Assembly (NCBI GenBank): GCA_964423875.1
Contig: CAYRGS010000035.1
Span: 1-29,960 of the forward strand
Direction of reading: 5' to 3'
Origin: CAYRGS01 sp964423875
GTDB taxonomy: Bacteria > UBA8248 > JACPRG01 > G963555815
DNA length: 29,960 bases
Part shown: positions 8,591-17,150 of the stretch, piece by piece
Layout of the letters: every line of letters starts with the position of its first letter
How positions within the stretch are numbered: the first letter of the stretch is position 1
The notes under the pieces: generated by a model
Seen by the model: the letters and a program-made list of their open reading frames with translations, nothing else
The model's database searches: none
What the model was told of the DNA's origin: nothing
Position numbers and translations under genes: made by a program

Positions 8591-9832
8591 ATGTCGATTG
8601 TCCTGGCCATCATTATGGGCGGCGGACGGGGGTCCCGCCTCTATCCGCTCACCCAAGTCCGGAGCAAGCCCGCCGTGCCGCTGGGCGGCAGGTACCGTCT
8701 GATCGACGTCCCCATCAGCAACTGCCTCAACTCGGGCATCCGCTCGGTCTACATCCTGACGCAGTTCCAATCCGCCTCCCTCAACAGCCACGTTGCCCGG
8801 ACGTACCGGTTCGATCCCTTTGCGCCGGGATTCGTCGAGGTCCTCGCGGCCGAGCAGACCGAGGAAAGCCAAGAGTGGTACCAGGGCACGGCCGACGCCA
8901 TCCGGCAGCACCTTCACCGGTTTTTGGACTCGGACCATGACCACTACCTCATCCTCTCCGGGGATCACCTCTACCGGATGGATTACCGCGACATGATCCG
9001 TCCCCACGTACGGAAGAAGGCGGACCTGACGGTGGCCGTCCAGCCCGTGACCCTGGAGGCCGCGAAGGATTACGGCGTCCTGCGCCTCGCGCCGGACAGG
9101 CGGGTGGTCGGGTTCGTGGAAAAGCCCGATGATCCGGCCGTGTTGGACACCCTCCGGGTCCGAGAAGACGACCCCCTGGTCCGGGGGCTACGGGACAAGA
9201 CCCGGCTGTATCCGGGCTCGATGGGGATTTACCTCTTCACGAAGGAGGCCCTAGAGCGGGCCCTGTCCGGCACGCGTGAAGTGGACTTCGGCAAGCACGT
9301 CATCCCGGGCGTCCTGTCGGACATGCGCGTCATGAGCCATCCGTTCAAGTCGTATTGGAAGGACATCGGAACTATTCGGGCCTTTTACGAGGCGAACCTT
9401 CGCCTCACCGAACCCGATCCTCCCTTTTGGTTCTACGAGCCGGGCTCGCCGATCTATACGCGTCCGCGCTTTCTGCCGCCGGCCCGATTGATCGATTGCC
9501 GGGTCTCCAACTCTCTCATCACCGATGGCTGCATCGTCGAGGGCGCGGAGATTCAGCGGTCGATCCTGGGCATCCGCAGCCACGTCAGGAACGGGAGCTG
9601 GATCGTCCGCTCCATCATCATGGGGCGCGAGTCGTTTCAGGGGCCGGCGACCATCGGCCGAAACTGCCACATCGAAGGGGCCATCCTGGACCTGAACGCC
9701 CGGATTGGCGACCGGGTGGAGATCCGCGGGGCGGAGGGCCGGCCCGATGAGGACGGCGACGGTTACGCAATCCGCGAGGGGGTTGTCGTGGTCTCCAAGA
9801 ACTCCGTGATTCCCGCGGGAACGAGAATCTGA
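8591..9832 (+). CDS. glgC: Glucose-1-phosphate adenylyltransferase (ADP-glucose pyrophosphorylase)
   Basis: A 413-residue enzyme making ADP-glucose from ATP and glucose-1-phosphate, the first committed step of bacterial glycogen synthesis. It shows the nucleotide-binding loop 'MGGGRGSRLYPLT', the allosteric/substrate stretch 'RSKPAVPLGGRYRLIDVPISN', the catalytic-region motif 'LSGDHLYRMDY' with its Asp, 'GFVEKP' (glucose-1-phosphate lysine), 'GSMGIYLF', and a C-terminal left-handed beta-helix with hexapeptide-like repeats ending 'VIPAGTRI'. The gene stop overlaps the lipB start as TGATG. The ribosome-binding site is weak. No other glycogen gene is present in the window. Confidence 0.93.
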   Translation: MSIVLAIIMGGGRGSRLYPLTQVRSKPAVPLGGRYRLIDVPISNCLNSGIRSVYILTQFQSASLNSHVARTYRFDPFAPGFVEVLAAEQTEESQEWYQGTADAIRQHLHRFLDSDHDHYLILSGDHLYRMDYRDMIRPHVRKKADLTVAVQPVTLEAAKDYGVLRLAPDRRVVGFVEKPDDPAVLDTLRVREDDPLVRGLRDKTRLYPGSMGIYLFTKEALERALSGTREVDFGKHVIPGVLSDMRVMSHPFKSYWKDIGTIRAFYEANLRLTEPDPPFWFYEPGSPIYTRPRFLPPARLIDCRVSNSLITDGCIVEGAEIQRSILGIRSHVRNGSWIVRSIIMGRESFQGPATIGRNCHIEGAILDLNARIGDRVEIRGAEGRPDEDGDGYAIREGVVVVSKNSVIPAGTRI

Positions 9833-10575
9833 TGGGCGCGAGCGAGCGAACACTCCTTTGGAAGATGCTGGGGCGGGTCGATTACGAGCCGGCCCTGGCC
9901 CTCCAGGAGCGCCTGCGGGCGCGCCGCATCGCGGGGGAGACGGCGGACACCCTCCTGCTTCTCGAGCATCCCCCCGTGTTGACCCTCGGACGGGGCGCCG
10001 ACGCGGCCAACGTTCTGGCGTCCGAGGATTCGCTTCGCGCCCTGGGCATCCGCGTCCACCGGATCGGCCGGGGCGGGGACGTCACCTATCACGGGCCGGG
10101 ACAGTTGGTGGGCTATCCTATCCTGGACCTCAGGGAGCGGGGCCGCGACGTTCACAAATATCTGCGCGACCTGGAAGAGGTGTTCATCCGGTGGCTGGCC
10201 CGGCGGGGGGGGGGGATTCCGGCCGGCCGCGTCCCGGGGGCCGCCGGGGTGTGGGTGGACGGCAAGAAGATCACGGCCATCGGCGTCGGGGTCCGCCGGT
10301 GGGTGACCCTTCATGGGTTCGCCTTCAACGTCAATCCGGACCTGTCGCGTTTCGACCTCATCCGGCCCTGCGGATTCGAGGCCGAGCGCGTGACCTCCAT
10401 CGAGCGGTTGACGGCGGCCGGAAGTCCCCCGCCGTCCCTCGAACGACTGGCCGGGGAGATTGTCGAAGTCTTCGCCGAGGTGTTCGGCATGGAGCCGGTC
10501 CAAGCTGAAGAAGCGGACTGGGCGACCCCCATCGTCCCGGCGGAGCCCATCGCCGGCGAAACGGCCGCCCGTTAG
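9832..10575 (+). CDS. lipB: Lipoyl(octanoyl) transferase LipB
   Basis: A 247-residue enzyme that moves octanoyl from acyl carrier protein to the lipoyl domains of 2-oxoacid dehydrogenases and GcvH. Signature 'RGGDVTYHGPGQLVGYPI' is at 80-97, the catalytic Lys146 is in 'GKKITAIG', and the acyl-enzyme Cys180 is in 'IRPCGF'. The N-terminal 'LLLLEHPPVLTLGRG' is also typical. It is translationally coupled to glgC by a 1-nt overlap. A run of 11 G at 10205-10215 is read in frame as Arg-Gly-Gly-Gly in a surface loop, a likely slippage or base-calling weak point. The C-terminus is about 20-30 residues longer than average. Confidence 0.93.
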   Translation: MGASERTLLWKMLGRVDYEPALALQERLRARRIAGETADTLLLLEHPPVLTLGRGADAANVLASEDSLRALGIRVHRIGRGGDVTYHGPGQLVGYPILDLRERGRDVHKYLRDLEEVFIRWLARRGGGIPAGRVPGAAGVWVDGKKITAIGVGVRRWVTLHGFAFNVNPDLSRFDLIRPCGFEAERVTSIERLTAAGSPPPSLERLAGEIVEVFAEVFGMEPVQAEEADWATPIVPAEPIAGETAAR

Positions 10576-10953
10576 CTTGGGTTCCCCACAAAAAAGGCTG
10601 ATCTTCTTTCATCCTGTCCACTGGATGTCGCACCGGCCACTTCCGCCTGAACAGGGTGTGTGAGAAATGCGGGTCCCGGCACCCGCACGCAAAAAGGTCC
10701 TGATCGGCCGACGGGGACGGGCCATCGACAACCTTCCATTCACCAAACCCGCTCCCGTGTTAAATTGGCAGGGAGAGATGGAGGGTCGGCCCCGGACCCA
10801 TCGCCCCCCCTCCCCCTCCCCCCCTTCTCCAAGGTCCGAGGATGAGACGAATGCAATCTCGACTGAAACGCCCGGCGCGAGGGGGGGGGGATTCTTCTCG
10901 ATCCGGGGCCGTTCTATATCCATTGGCGGAGAGAAAGACAAGGTGTTGATGAA
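10576..10953 (+). other. Gene-free interval between lipB and exbB with hairpin and C/G tracts
   Basis: I see no convincing gene here. A 7-bp hairpin (TGCGGGT/ACCCGCA, 10668-10687) lies 93 nt after the lipB stop, without a T tract. An extended -10-like TGT-TAAATT (10758-10766) with a weak -35 could be the exbB promoter. C-rich (about 10802-10831) and G-rich (about 10880-10890) tracts follow. An open frame at 10667-10957 reads through these tracts and is probably chance. Confidence 0.5.
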
Positions 10954-11883
10954 ATGATCCGGTCCTTATGGCGACGTGCGTATCAAGGGAAAATTCAATC
11001 CGTCGGGCTTGCCCGCTGGATCCTGATCGGCGGAATCACGGCGGGCGTCCTGTGGGTTCTGGCCGCGGAGGCCCAGGACCCGGCGTCGATTCGCGCGCCG
11101 ATCCTCGGGATCGAGGCGGCCGACTGGTCGGGGAAAATCTGGGGGCTCATCCGCCGCGGCGGGATGGTGATGTACCCCATCATCCTGTGTTCCATCCTTG
11201 CCCTGGGGGTGTTCCTCGAGCGTTCGGTCAGCCTGCGGAAGAAGCGCATCCTCAATCAGGACTTCATCTCGGGATTCCGGCGCCACTGGATCCGCCGGGA
11301 CCTGGATCGCGCCCTGCGGCTCTGCAAGGGGCACGACATTTCGATCTCCCGCGTCCTTCGGGCCGGCCTCCTTCGCCACCGGATTTCCATCGCGGACATG
11401 GAGCGTGCCATCGAGACCGCGGGCCAGCACGAGGTCTCCCTCCTCACGGCGAACCTTCGTATGCTCGGCGTGGTCGCCAACCTGGCCCCCATGCTGGGCC
11501 TCCTGGGGACGGTCATCGGGATGATCAAAGCGTTTTCCGTGATCTCGCAGAGCGGCACGGGAAATCCGGGCCTGGTGGCCAGCGGGATCTCCGAGGCCCT
11601 GATGACAACGGCGGCAGGCCTCATTGTCGGGATTCCCGCCCTGGCCGCGTATCACTACTTCCGCGCCAAGATCGACCGTTACGTCTATGAAATGGAGCAC
11701 ATCAGCCTCGAGATCCTGGAGGGGATGAGCCGGGAGGAATTCTCGAAAGCGGACGGCTCCGCCCCGACGGCTTCCGCCGGAGAGCGCGAAGGCCCCGCCG
11801 TGGACGCCCTCCACACCGAAGCGGGCTGCGCCCCCGATCCGGAGGCGCAACCCCCAGGGGAGGCCCGCGAACGTGAGGTTTGA
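10954..11883 (+). CDS. exbB: MotA/TolQ/ExbB-family proton channel protein
   Basis: A 309-residue inner-membrane protein. A hydrophobic segment at about 22-40 acts as signal anchor or cleavable signal, then come three TolQ/ExbB-type membrane helices: about 71-89 ('MVMYPIILCSILALGVF'), about 165-188 ('VVANLAPMLGLLGTVIGMI') and about 207-230 ('ALMTTAAGLIVGIPALAAY'). The last two carry the family's conserved Gly/Thr-rich motifs. With ExbD it forms a proton-motive-force-driven motor that energises an outer-membrane receptor or envelope machinery. The C-terminal 50 residues are low-complexity and acidic. The end overlaps exbD by 11 nt, so the two are co-translated. No tonB or receptor gene is nearby, so exbB versus tolQ naming is uncertain. 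Confidence 0.88.
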   Translation: MIRSLWRRAYQGKIQSVGLARWILIGGITAGVLWVLAAEAQDPASIRAPILGIEAADWSGKIWGLIRRGGMVMYPIILCSILALGVFLERSVSLRKKRILNQDFISGFRRHWIRRDLDRALRLCKGHDISISRVLRAGLLRHRISIADMERAIETAGQHEVSLLTANLRMLGVVANLAPMLGLLGTVIGMIKAFSVISQSGTGNPGLVASGISEALMTTAAGLIVGIPALAAYHYFRAKIDRYVYEMEHISLEILEGMSREEFSKADGSAPTASAGEREGPAVDALHTEAGCAPDPEAQPPGEAREREV

Positions 11884-12277
11884 CACCCGCCCGGAAGAAG
11901 ATTACAACCTTTCGCTGACCGCCCTCATCGACGTGGTCTTTCTCCTCCTGATCTTTTTCATGGTATCCACCGCGTTCATCGATTTCAGCCGCCGGCTGGA
12001 CATCCGGCTCCCCGAGGCCAGGGCGGGAACGGAGACCGGCGAGCGGATTCGGCAGGTTGTGGTCGAAGTTGGCCTCGAGGGCAGGATCACCCTCAACGGG
12101 AAGACCGTCACGCTCGCCGCCCTGGAATCCGGCCTGAAGGCCGCGCGCGACGTACCCGAACGGACGGCCGTCATCCGCGCGGACGAGCGGCTGCCCTACG
12201 GGTTGATCGTCCGCATCCTGGGCATCTGCCGCGCCGCCGGCATCTATGATGTCAGCGTCTCCGTCAAAAATCAGTAA
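11873..12277 (+). CDS. exbD: ExbD/TolR-family biopolymer transport protein
   Basis: A 134-residue partner of the ExbB-like channel. A short cytoplasmic N-terminus is followed by one membrane helix at about 16-37, 'LTALIDVVFLLLIFFMV', carrying the essential proton-relay Asp25. A periplasmic domain follows, with 'RLPEA' and 'VVIRADERLPYGLIVRIL' resembling the ExbD/TolR dimerisation fold ('i.aD....y..vv.vm'). The start is GTG inside the exbB end, with GGGGAGG about 9 nt upstream. An 8-bp inverted repeat (12284-12300) lies just after the stop. Confidence 0.88.
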   Translation: MRFDTRPEEDYNLSLTALIDVVFLLLIFFMVSTAFIDFSRRLDIRLPEARAGTETGERIRQVVVEVGLEGRITLNGKTVTLAALESGLKAARDVPERTAVIRADERLPYGLIVRILGICRAAGIYDVSVSVKNQ

Positions 12278-12283
12278 GCAGTC

Positions 12284-12300
12284 CGGACGCGCCGCGTCCG
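12284..12300. repeat. GC-rich inverted repeat after exbD
   Basis: CGGACGCG and CGCGTCCG are separated by one base directly after the exbD stop. There is no T tract, so it is at most an mRNA 3'-end or pause hairpin, not a clear intrinsic terminator. Confidence 0.35.
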
Positions 12301-12394
12301 AAATCAAATCGCGGGCCGTTTCGGCGGCCTCTTCCGAATCAGCGGCTTTCCCCGCTCCCCGCTCCCTGAACTGACAAGGAGGGATTTCAACCTG

Positions 12395-13166
<772 letters not shown>

Positions 13167-13253
13167 AACCGGGGCGCGTTCGGCCTGGTGAAAACCGCCC
13201 GAACGAATCCCTCTCAAGCGCGCCATTCCACGAGCCGGCCCTTTCGTGATATC

Positions 13254-13283
13254 TTGACACCCCCGCGCGGTCCTCTTTAGGAT
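13254..13283 (+). promoter_or_regulatory. Candidate sigma-70 promoter for the YVTN protein gene
   Basis: A perfect TTGACA (13254-13259) and TAGGAT (13278-13283) are separated by 18 nt, about 100 nt upstream of the beta-propeller gene. This is a strong motif match in an otherwise gene-free 215-nt gap. Confidence 0.55.
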
Positions 13284-13381
13284 GGTGAGCAGTATCCAGA
13301 CGATGGGGGACGCCCGAGAATCCTTGCGGACGGCGCGGAGCCGGCCACCTCAACCCGAGGTCTCCGAGGGGGAAAAACAAC

Positions 13382-14590
13382 ATGCCTGATTTCAAAGCTT
13401 CCTTCCATCGCCGGGCGATCCGAACAGCCCTGCTTGGAATTTCGGTTCTGCTCGCGGCCCCCTTCCAAGGCGTCCCCGATGTCCGGGCGGACGGCCTGAC
13501 ACCGGAGGGCGGCCCCGCCGCCGGCCTGGCCTTTGTGACCAACCGGGACTCGAACGACGTCACCGTCATCGACACCCAGACCCGGCAGGTCATCGGCCGC
13601 TTCTCCGTCGGCAAGTTCCCCCACATGACGGCGGTCGGCCCGGACGGCCGGTGGGTCTACACAACGGGACAGGACGACGATTCCTTGACGGTAACGCGGA
13701 TCCTCGGCCTCGAGACTGTCTCGACGCTTCGGCTCGGCAAAAGCCCCGAGCACCTGGACGTCTCGCCCGACGGCCGGTTTATTTATGTCGGTAACTTCGA
13801 GGGCGGAACGCTCTCCATCGTGGACGCGCGGCAAAGGCGCGAGGTCGCCCGCCTGAGCGGGTTCGCGAATCCGCACAACATCACGTTTGCGAAGGACGGC
13901 GCACGGGCCTTCGTGGCCAACCTCGGCTCGGACCGGGTGAGCGTGGTGAACGTCCGGACCCGGACGCTCGCGGCTTCGCTGACCGCGACGAGCCCGATCA
14001 GGCTGGCGAGCCTTGGAAAAAACCGGAAGGTCAACGGGATCATCAACGTCACGCTGACCCCCGACGGCCGGTTCGGATACGCCGCGCACGCCGACAGCGG
14101 CCGGGTGGCGGTCATCGACACGGCAACGAGCCGCGTGGTCAAGTACATCAAGACCGGAAAGACCCCCTGGCGGGCGTTCGCCACCCCCGACGGCCAGCGG
14201 ATGCTGGTTCCGAACCTTGGCGACCGGACCGTTTCGGTCATCGACACGCGGAAGCAGGAGGTGATTTCGGTCCTGCCCGGCCTGGATGGCGTGACAGGGA
14301 TCAACCCGGCGCTCGGCGGCCGCCTAGCCTTCGCCGTCAGCCGGTCGGAAAACAAGGTGCGCGTCTACGATTTGGAGGCCGGCCGGGTCGTGAAAGACAT
14401 CCCCGTGGGCCGCTCGCCCGAGACCGCCTCGACGACGCCCGACGGCCGGTTCGTGTTCGTGGCGACCGCCGGATCGAACGAGGTCTGGGTGCTGGACGCC
14501 GACCGGCTTTCGGTGAGCGCGGTGATCCCGAATGTGGGAAAACACCCATGGGCGGTGGCAATCGCCGGTGGCATCAATTATTGCCATTGA
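13382..14590 (+). CDS. Exported YVTN-family beta-propeller repeat protein
   Basis: A 402-residue protein. Residues 1-36 form a signal peptide: 'RRAIRT', then the hydrophobic 'ALLGISVLLAAPF' and a small-residue cleavage region. The rest is about seven to eight 40-residue YVTN/WD-like blades, each with a variant of 'VTVIDT.T..V....VGK.P...A..PDGR.VYV.N' (for example 'SPDGRFIYVGN', 'TPDGRFGYAAH', 'TPDGRFVFVAT'). Such proteins form periplasmic or surface propellers, sometimes linked to cytochromes or metal-centre assembly, but the role here is unknown. A GAGGGGGA ribosome-binding site lies about 9 nt upstream. It is followed by the antiporter gene after a gap of about 185 nt. Confidence 0.85.
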   Translation: MPDFKASFHRRAIRTALLGISVLLAAPFQGVPDVRADGLTPEGGPAAGLAFVTNRDSNDVTVIDTQTRQVIGRFSVGKFPHMTAVGPDGRWVYTTGQDDDSLTVTRILGLETVSTLRLGKSPEHLDVSPDGRFIYVGNFEGGTLSIVDARQRREVARLSGFANPHNITFAKDGARAFVANLGSDRVSVVNVRTRTLAASLTATSPIRLASLGKNRKVNGIINVTLTPDGRFGYAAHADSGRVAVIDTATSRVVKYIKTGKTPWRAFATPDGQRMLVPNLGDRTVSVIDTRKQEVISVLPGLDGVTGINPALGGRLAFAVSRSENKVRVYDLEAGRVVKDIPVGRSPETASTTPDGRFVFVATAGSNEVWVLDADRLSVSAVIPNVGKHPWAVAIAGGINYCH

Positions 14591-14775
14591 GGCGCGTGGG
14601 CGCTTGCGCGCCGGCCAACCTGCGAATGGGGGCGCTCGTGTTTCACCACGTGGTCGGCGCGCGGTGCTCCACAGAGAAATTCTGACGCCGCGCGTCCTGC
14701 TTTCAAGCACAACCCTCCACCGAGGTCGTTGATTTTCGTCCCCCCGAAATCCTTCCCGCCTCAAGGACCGCATCG

Positions 14776-15930
14776 ATGACTGACTGGATGCTTCAGCTCA
14801 CGGTGATTCTGATCGGCGCCTTGGCCGCCGCGGAGCTCATGCGCGTCCTGAAGCTGTCCTCCGTCCTGGGCGAGCTGACCATCGGCATCGTCCTGGGCGG
14901 CTCGGTCCTGGGCTGGCTGCCGGAATCCCACCTCCTCGAGGTGTTGGCCGAGCTCGGCGTCATCTTCATGATTTTCATGGTCGGCCTCGAGACCCAGTTC
15001 GCGCACCTCAAGGCGGTCGGCCGGGAGGCGCTCTTGATCGCAATGTTCGGGGTGGCGGTCCCCTTTCTGGGCGGATACGGCCTCGGCGCGGCCTTCGACT
15101 ACAACCTCCAGACCTCCCTCTTTCTGGGCACGATCCTCGCGGCCACGAGCGTGGCCGTCACCGCACGGGTCTTCATGGAGATGGGCAAGGCCCAATCTTC
15201 CGTCTCCCAGACAATCCTGGCCGCGGCGGTCATCGACGACGTCCTGAGTCTCCTCGTCCTGACCGTGGTTCTCGCCACAACGGGCGCCGGAGGGGGCGTG
15301 TCCGTGGGCTGGGCGGTGTCGAAGATCATTATTTTCCTGGTGGTGGTCTTCCCGTTCTTCTGGTGGTGGGTCCCGAAGGTCATCGACTCTGTCAAGCGAT
15401 ACGGCGGGGAGCGCACCACCCTGGCGTTCGTCATCAGCCTGCTGTTCCTGTTCTCCTACCTGTCGCACGCCTCCGGTCTGGCGGCGATCGTCGGGGCGTT
15501 CCTGATCGGGATGATCCTGGCCGAGACCAAGGTGCACCTCGAGCTCATGGATCAGGTCCGGCCCATCTACGTGTTTCTGGCGCCGATCTTCTTTGTGGTC
15601 ACGGGGGCGCAGGTCCACATGGGCCTGCTCTCGAAGGTCTTTGGGTTCACCGCCCTGCTGACGGGGGTGGCGATGCTGACCAAGTGGATCGGCTCGCTCG
15701 CCGGCGGGGCGATCTGCAAGATGAATTTCAAAAAAGGAACGCTCATCGGCGTGGGGATGATCCCCCGGGGCGAGGTGGGGCTGATCGTTTCCCTCATCGG
15801 CCTGAAAGCCGGGGTACTCACCCAGGAGGTCTTTGCCGCCTCGGCCATCATGTGCCTGGCGACGACATTCGTCGTGCCCCTGCTGCTGAAATGGCTGGTC
15901 GGCCGGTTCCCGTTGGAGATGGAGGGCTGA
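14776..15930 (+). CDS. CPA2-family cation:proton antiporter (KefB/NapA-like)
   Basis: A 384-residue integral membrane protein with about 12-13 helices and no C-terminal TrkA-N domain. It shows the CPA2 signatures 'LGELTIGIVLGGSVLG' (helix 2), 'FMIFMVGLET', 'LAATSVAVTARVF' (unwound TS(V)A helix 4) and 'AAVIDDVLSLLVL', whose Asp pair forms the ion site of electrogenic exchangers. The end carries 'GVGMIPRGEVGLIVSLIGL', the typical Arg-Gly-Glu helix. It exchanges Na+ or K+ for H+; the ion is not decidable. AAGGA lies 7-8 nt upstream of the ATG. The CBS-domain gene starts 1 nt after the stop, which suggests a regulated two-part transporter. Confidence 0.9.
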   Translation: MTDWMLQLTVILIGALAAAELMRVLKLSSVLGELTIGIVLGGSVLGWLPESHLLEVLAELGVIFMIFMVGLETQFAHLKAVGREALLIAMFGVAVPFLGGYGLGAAFDYNLQTSLFLGTILAATSVAVTARVFMEMGKAQSSVSQTILAAAVIDDVLSLLVLTVVLATTGAGGGVSVGWAVSKIIIFLVVVFPFFWWWVPKVIDSVKRYGGERTTLAFVISLLFLFSYLSHASGLAAIVGAFLIGMILAETKVHLELMDQVRPIYVFLAPIFFVVTGAQVHMGLLSKVFGFTALLTGVAMLTKWIGSLAGGAICKMNFKKGTLIGVGMIPRGEVGLIVSLIGLKAGVLTQEVFAASAIMCLATTFVVPLLLKWLVGRFPLEMEG

Positions 15931-15931
15931 C

Positions 15932-16345
15932 ATGAAGGTCAAGGACGTCTTTCAGACCCTCACAAAAGGGGCCGACGTGGTTCGGGAGACCGATCCGATC
16001 TCCGAGGTGATCCGCAAGGTCGCCCAAAACATCGCGACCCGGTCGGTGTTCGTGGTGGACGACGGGGAAAAGCTCGTGGGGATCATCAACGTCCGGGATC
16101 TCCTGCGCGTCGTGGGCACAAAATTCCTCAACCGGGAAACACTGACCGTGATCCCTTACCTGACCGCCCGGAAGGCCTCGGACATCATGCAGCCGCCCTA
16201 CTCGGTCGGTCCGGACGACGAGATCGAAGAGGGCCTCCGCCTCGCTGTGCAGCACGACCTCAAAGACATCCCCGTCGTGGAAGGCGGCAAGGTCGTGGGC
16301 GATCTCAACTGCTTCGAGATCCTCCTGAACGTCAAGCACGAATAG
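15932..16345 (+). CDS. CBS-domain pair protein, probable regulator of the adjacent antiporter
   Basis: A 137-residue protein made of two CBS domains: about 3-60 ('VRETDPISEVIRKVAQ', 'SVFVVDDGEKLVGIINVRDLL') and about 80-133 ('ASDIMQPPYSVGPDDEIEEG', 'DIPVVEGGKVVGDL'). CBS pairs bind adenine nucleotides and control channels, transporters or enzymes. Its start is 1 nt after the antiporter stop, so co-expression is almost certain. A regulatory role on the antiporter is inferred from this linkage. No extra DNA-binding or catalytic domain is present. Confidence 0.88.
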   Translation: MKVKDVFQTLTKGADVVRETDPISEVIRKVAQNIATRSVFVVDDGEKLVGIINVRDLLRVVGTKFLNRETLTVIPYLTARKASDIMQPPYSVGPDDEIEEGLRLAVQHDLKDIPVVEGGKVVGDLNCFEILLNVKHE

Positions 16346-16417
16346 CCCGGAGCTCCGATCCCCCTCGTGCGCCGCGCCGCGCCCGGCCCGCAGCATCCCT
16401 AACATCCCGTCCACTTC

Positions 16418-16451
16418 GGCGTCGGACGACGATCACCCCTTCTCCGACGCC
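16418..16451. repeat. Inverted repeat in the convergent CBS/WbqC gap
   Basis: GGCGTCGGA and TCCGACGCC form a 9-bp stem with a 16-nt loop. It overlaps the 3' end of the WbqC gene and follows the CBS gene by about 70 nt. There is no T tract on either side; a two-way pausing or mRNA 3'-end hairpin is possible. Confidence 0.35.
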
Positions 16452-17150
16452 CCGAATGCCGCCCGGACGGCCTCGATGACCCGCGCGACCTCCCCGTCGC
16501 TCAGGGCGGGATAGCAGAGGATCGACACCGCTTCGCGAACGGCCACGTCCGTCCTCGGAAACCCCTTGATCCCCAGGATCCGGTGAATGGGCCGATCAAC
16601 GGGCCTCCGGGCGATCACCCCCCTGCCCTTCAGAAACCGGAGGACTCCCGCCCCGGCCAGGTAGGTGTCGGCCTCCAAGACCCCGCACGCCTCGATGAGG
16701 CGCTGGTTCGGGTCCGCCGGCAGAGAAAAATCTGAGGCCAGACGCAGCGACGTCCCGATGCCCCTCAGCTCCAGAAAGGCCCGGATGACCCTGAGGTTGA
16801 GCGCCAAAAGCCATTCCCACCCCCGCGGGTCCTCCCAGATAAACGAGACCGCCGCCATCACCTCATCGAAGTGAGGGGTCCGAGCGCAGGAGGACACGAG
16901 GGCCTCCCGGTGTTTGCGTCTCCAGGGGGAGCCGCGGTTGATGCCCACCTCCCGAATCCGCTCGGAAACCGGTAGGTCACCGGAACGGTCCCCATTGCCA
17001 GCCCTTGGTCGATTTGATCCGGTTGCGGTTCTGCCATTCGTTCTTCTTGTACTGAACGTCATCCAGGGTCAGAAACACGTCGGCGCTCGCGATTTTGTGC
17101 AGATACCCCAGCCAGGGAAGGTATTGGGGCTGGTGGGCCGCGAGGATCAT
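16433..17150 (-). CDS. WbqC-like family protein, one apparent frameshift
   Basis: The N-terminal part begins at the ATG at 17150 with 'MILAAHQPQYLPWLGYLHKI', then 'DDVQYKKNEWQNRNRI', the hallmark of the WbqC-like family. This family is found in O-antigen and other surface polysaccharide clusters and is of uncertain biochemistry. The frame stops after 'KGWQWGPFR', but continues in the next frame as 'PVSERIREVGINRGSPWRRKH', again typical for the family. The total of 718 nt is 3n+1, so removing one base from the run of four C at 16990-16993 restores a protein of about 238 residues. It overlaps the upstream PHP-like gene by 4 nt (ATGA). The two halves read separately would be non-functional unless the shift is an error. 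Confidence 0.8.

Noticed and set aside
10667..10957. A 96-codon frame before exbB
   Set aside because: Reads through C and G homopolymers as Pro-Ser and Gly repeats, has no clear ribosome-binding site, and overlaps the exbB start.
13382..14590. Repeated 'PDGR' coding segments as DNA repeats
   Set aside because: They are the repeating blades of one YVTN beta-propeller protein, not a repeat array or CRISPR.
14761..15942. A 393-codon frame opposite the antiporter
   Set aside because: Composition is Asp/His/Gln/Arg-rich, typical of a reverse-strand reading of a membrane protein gene; no recognisable family.
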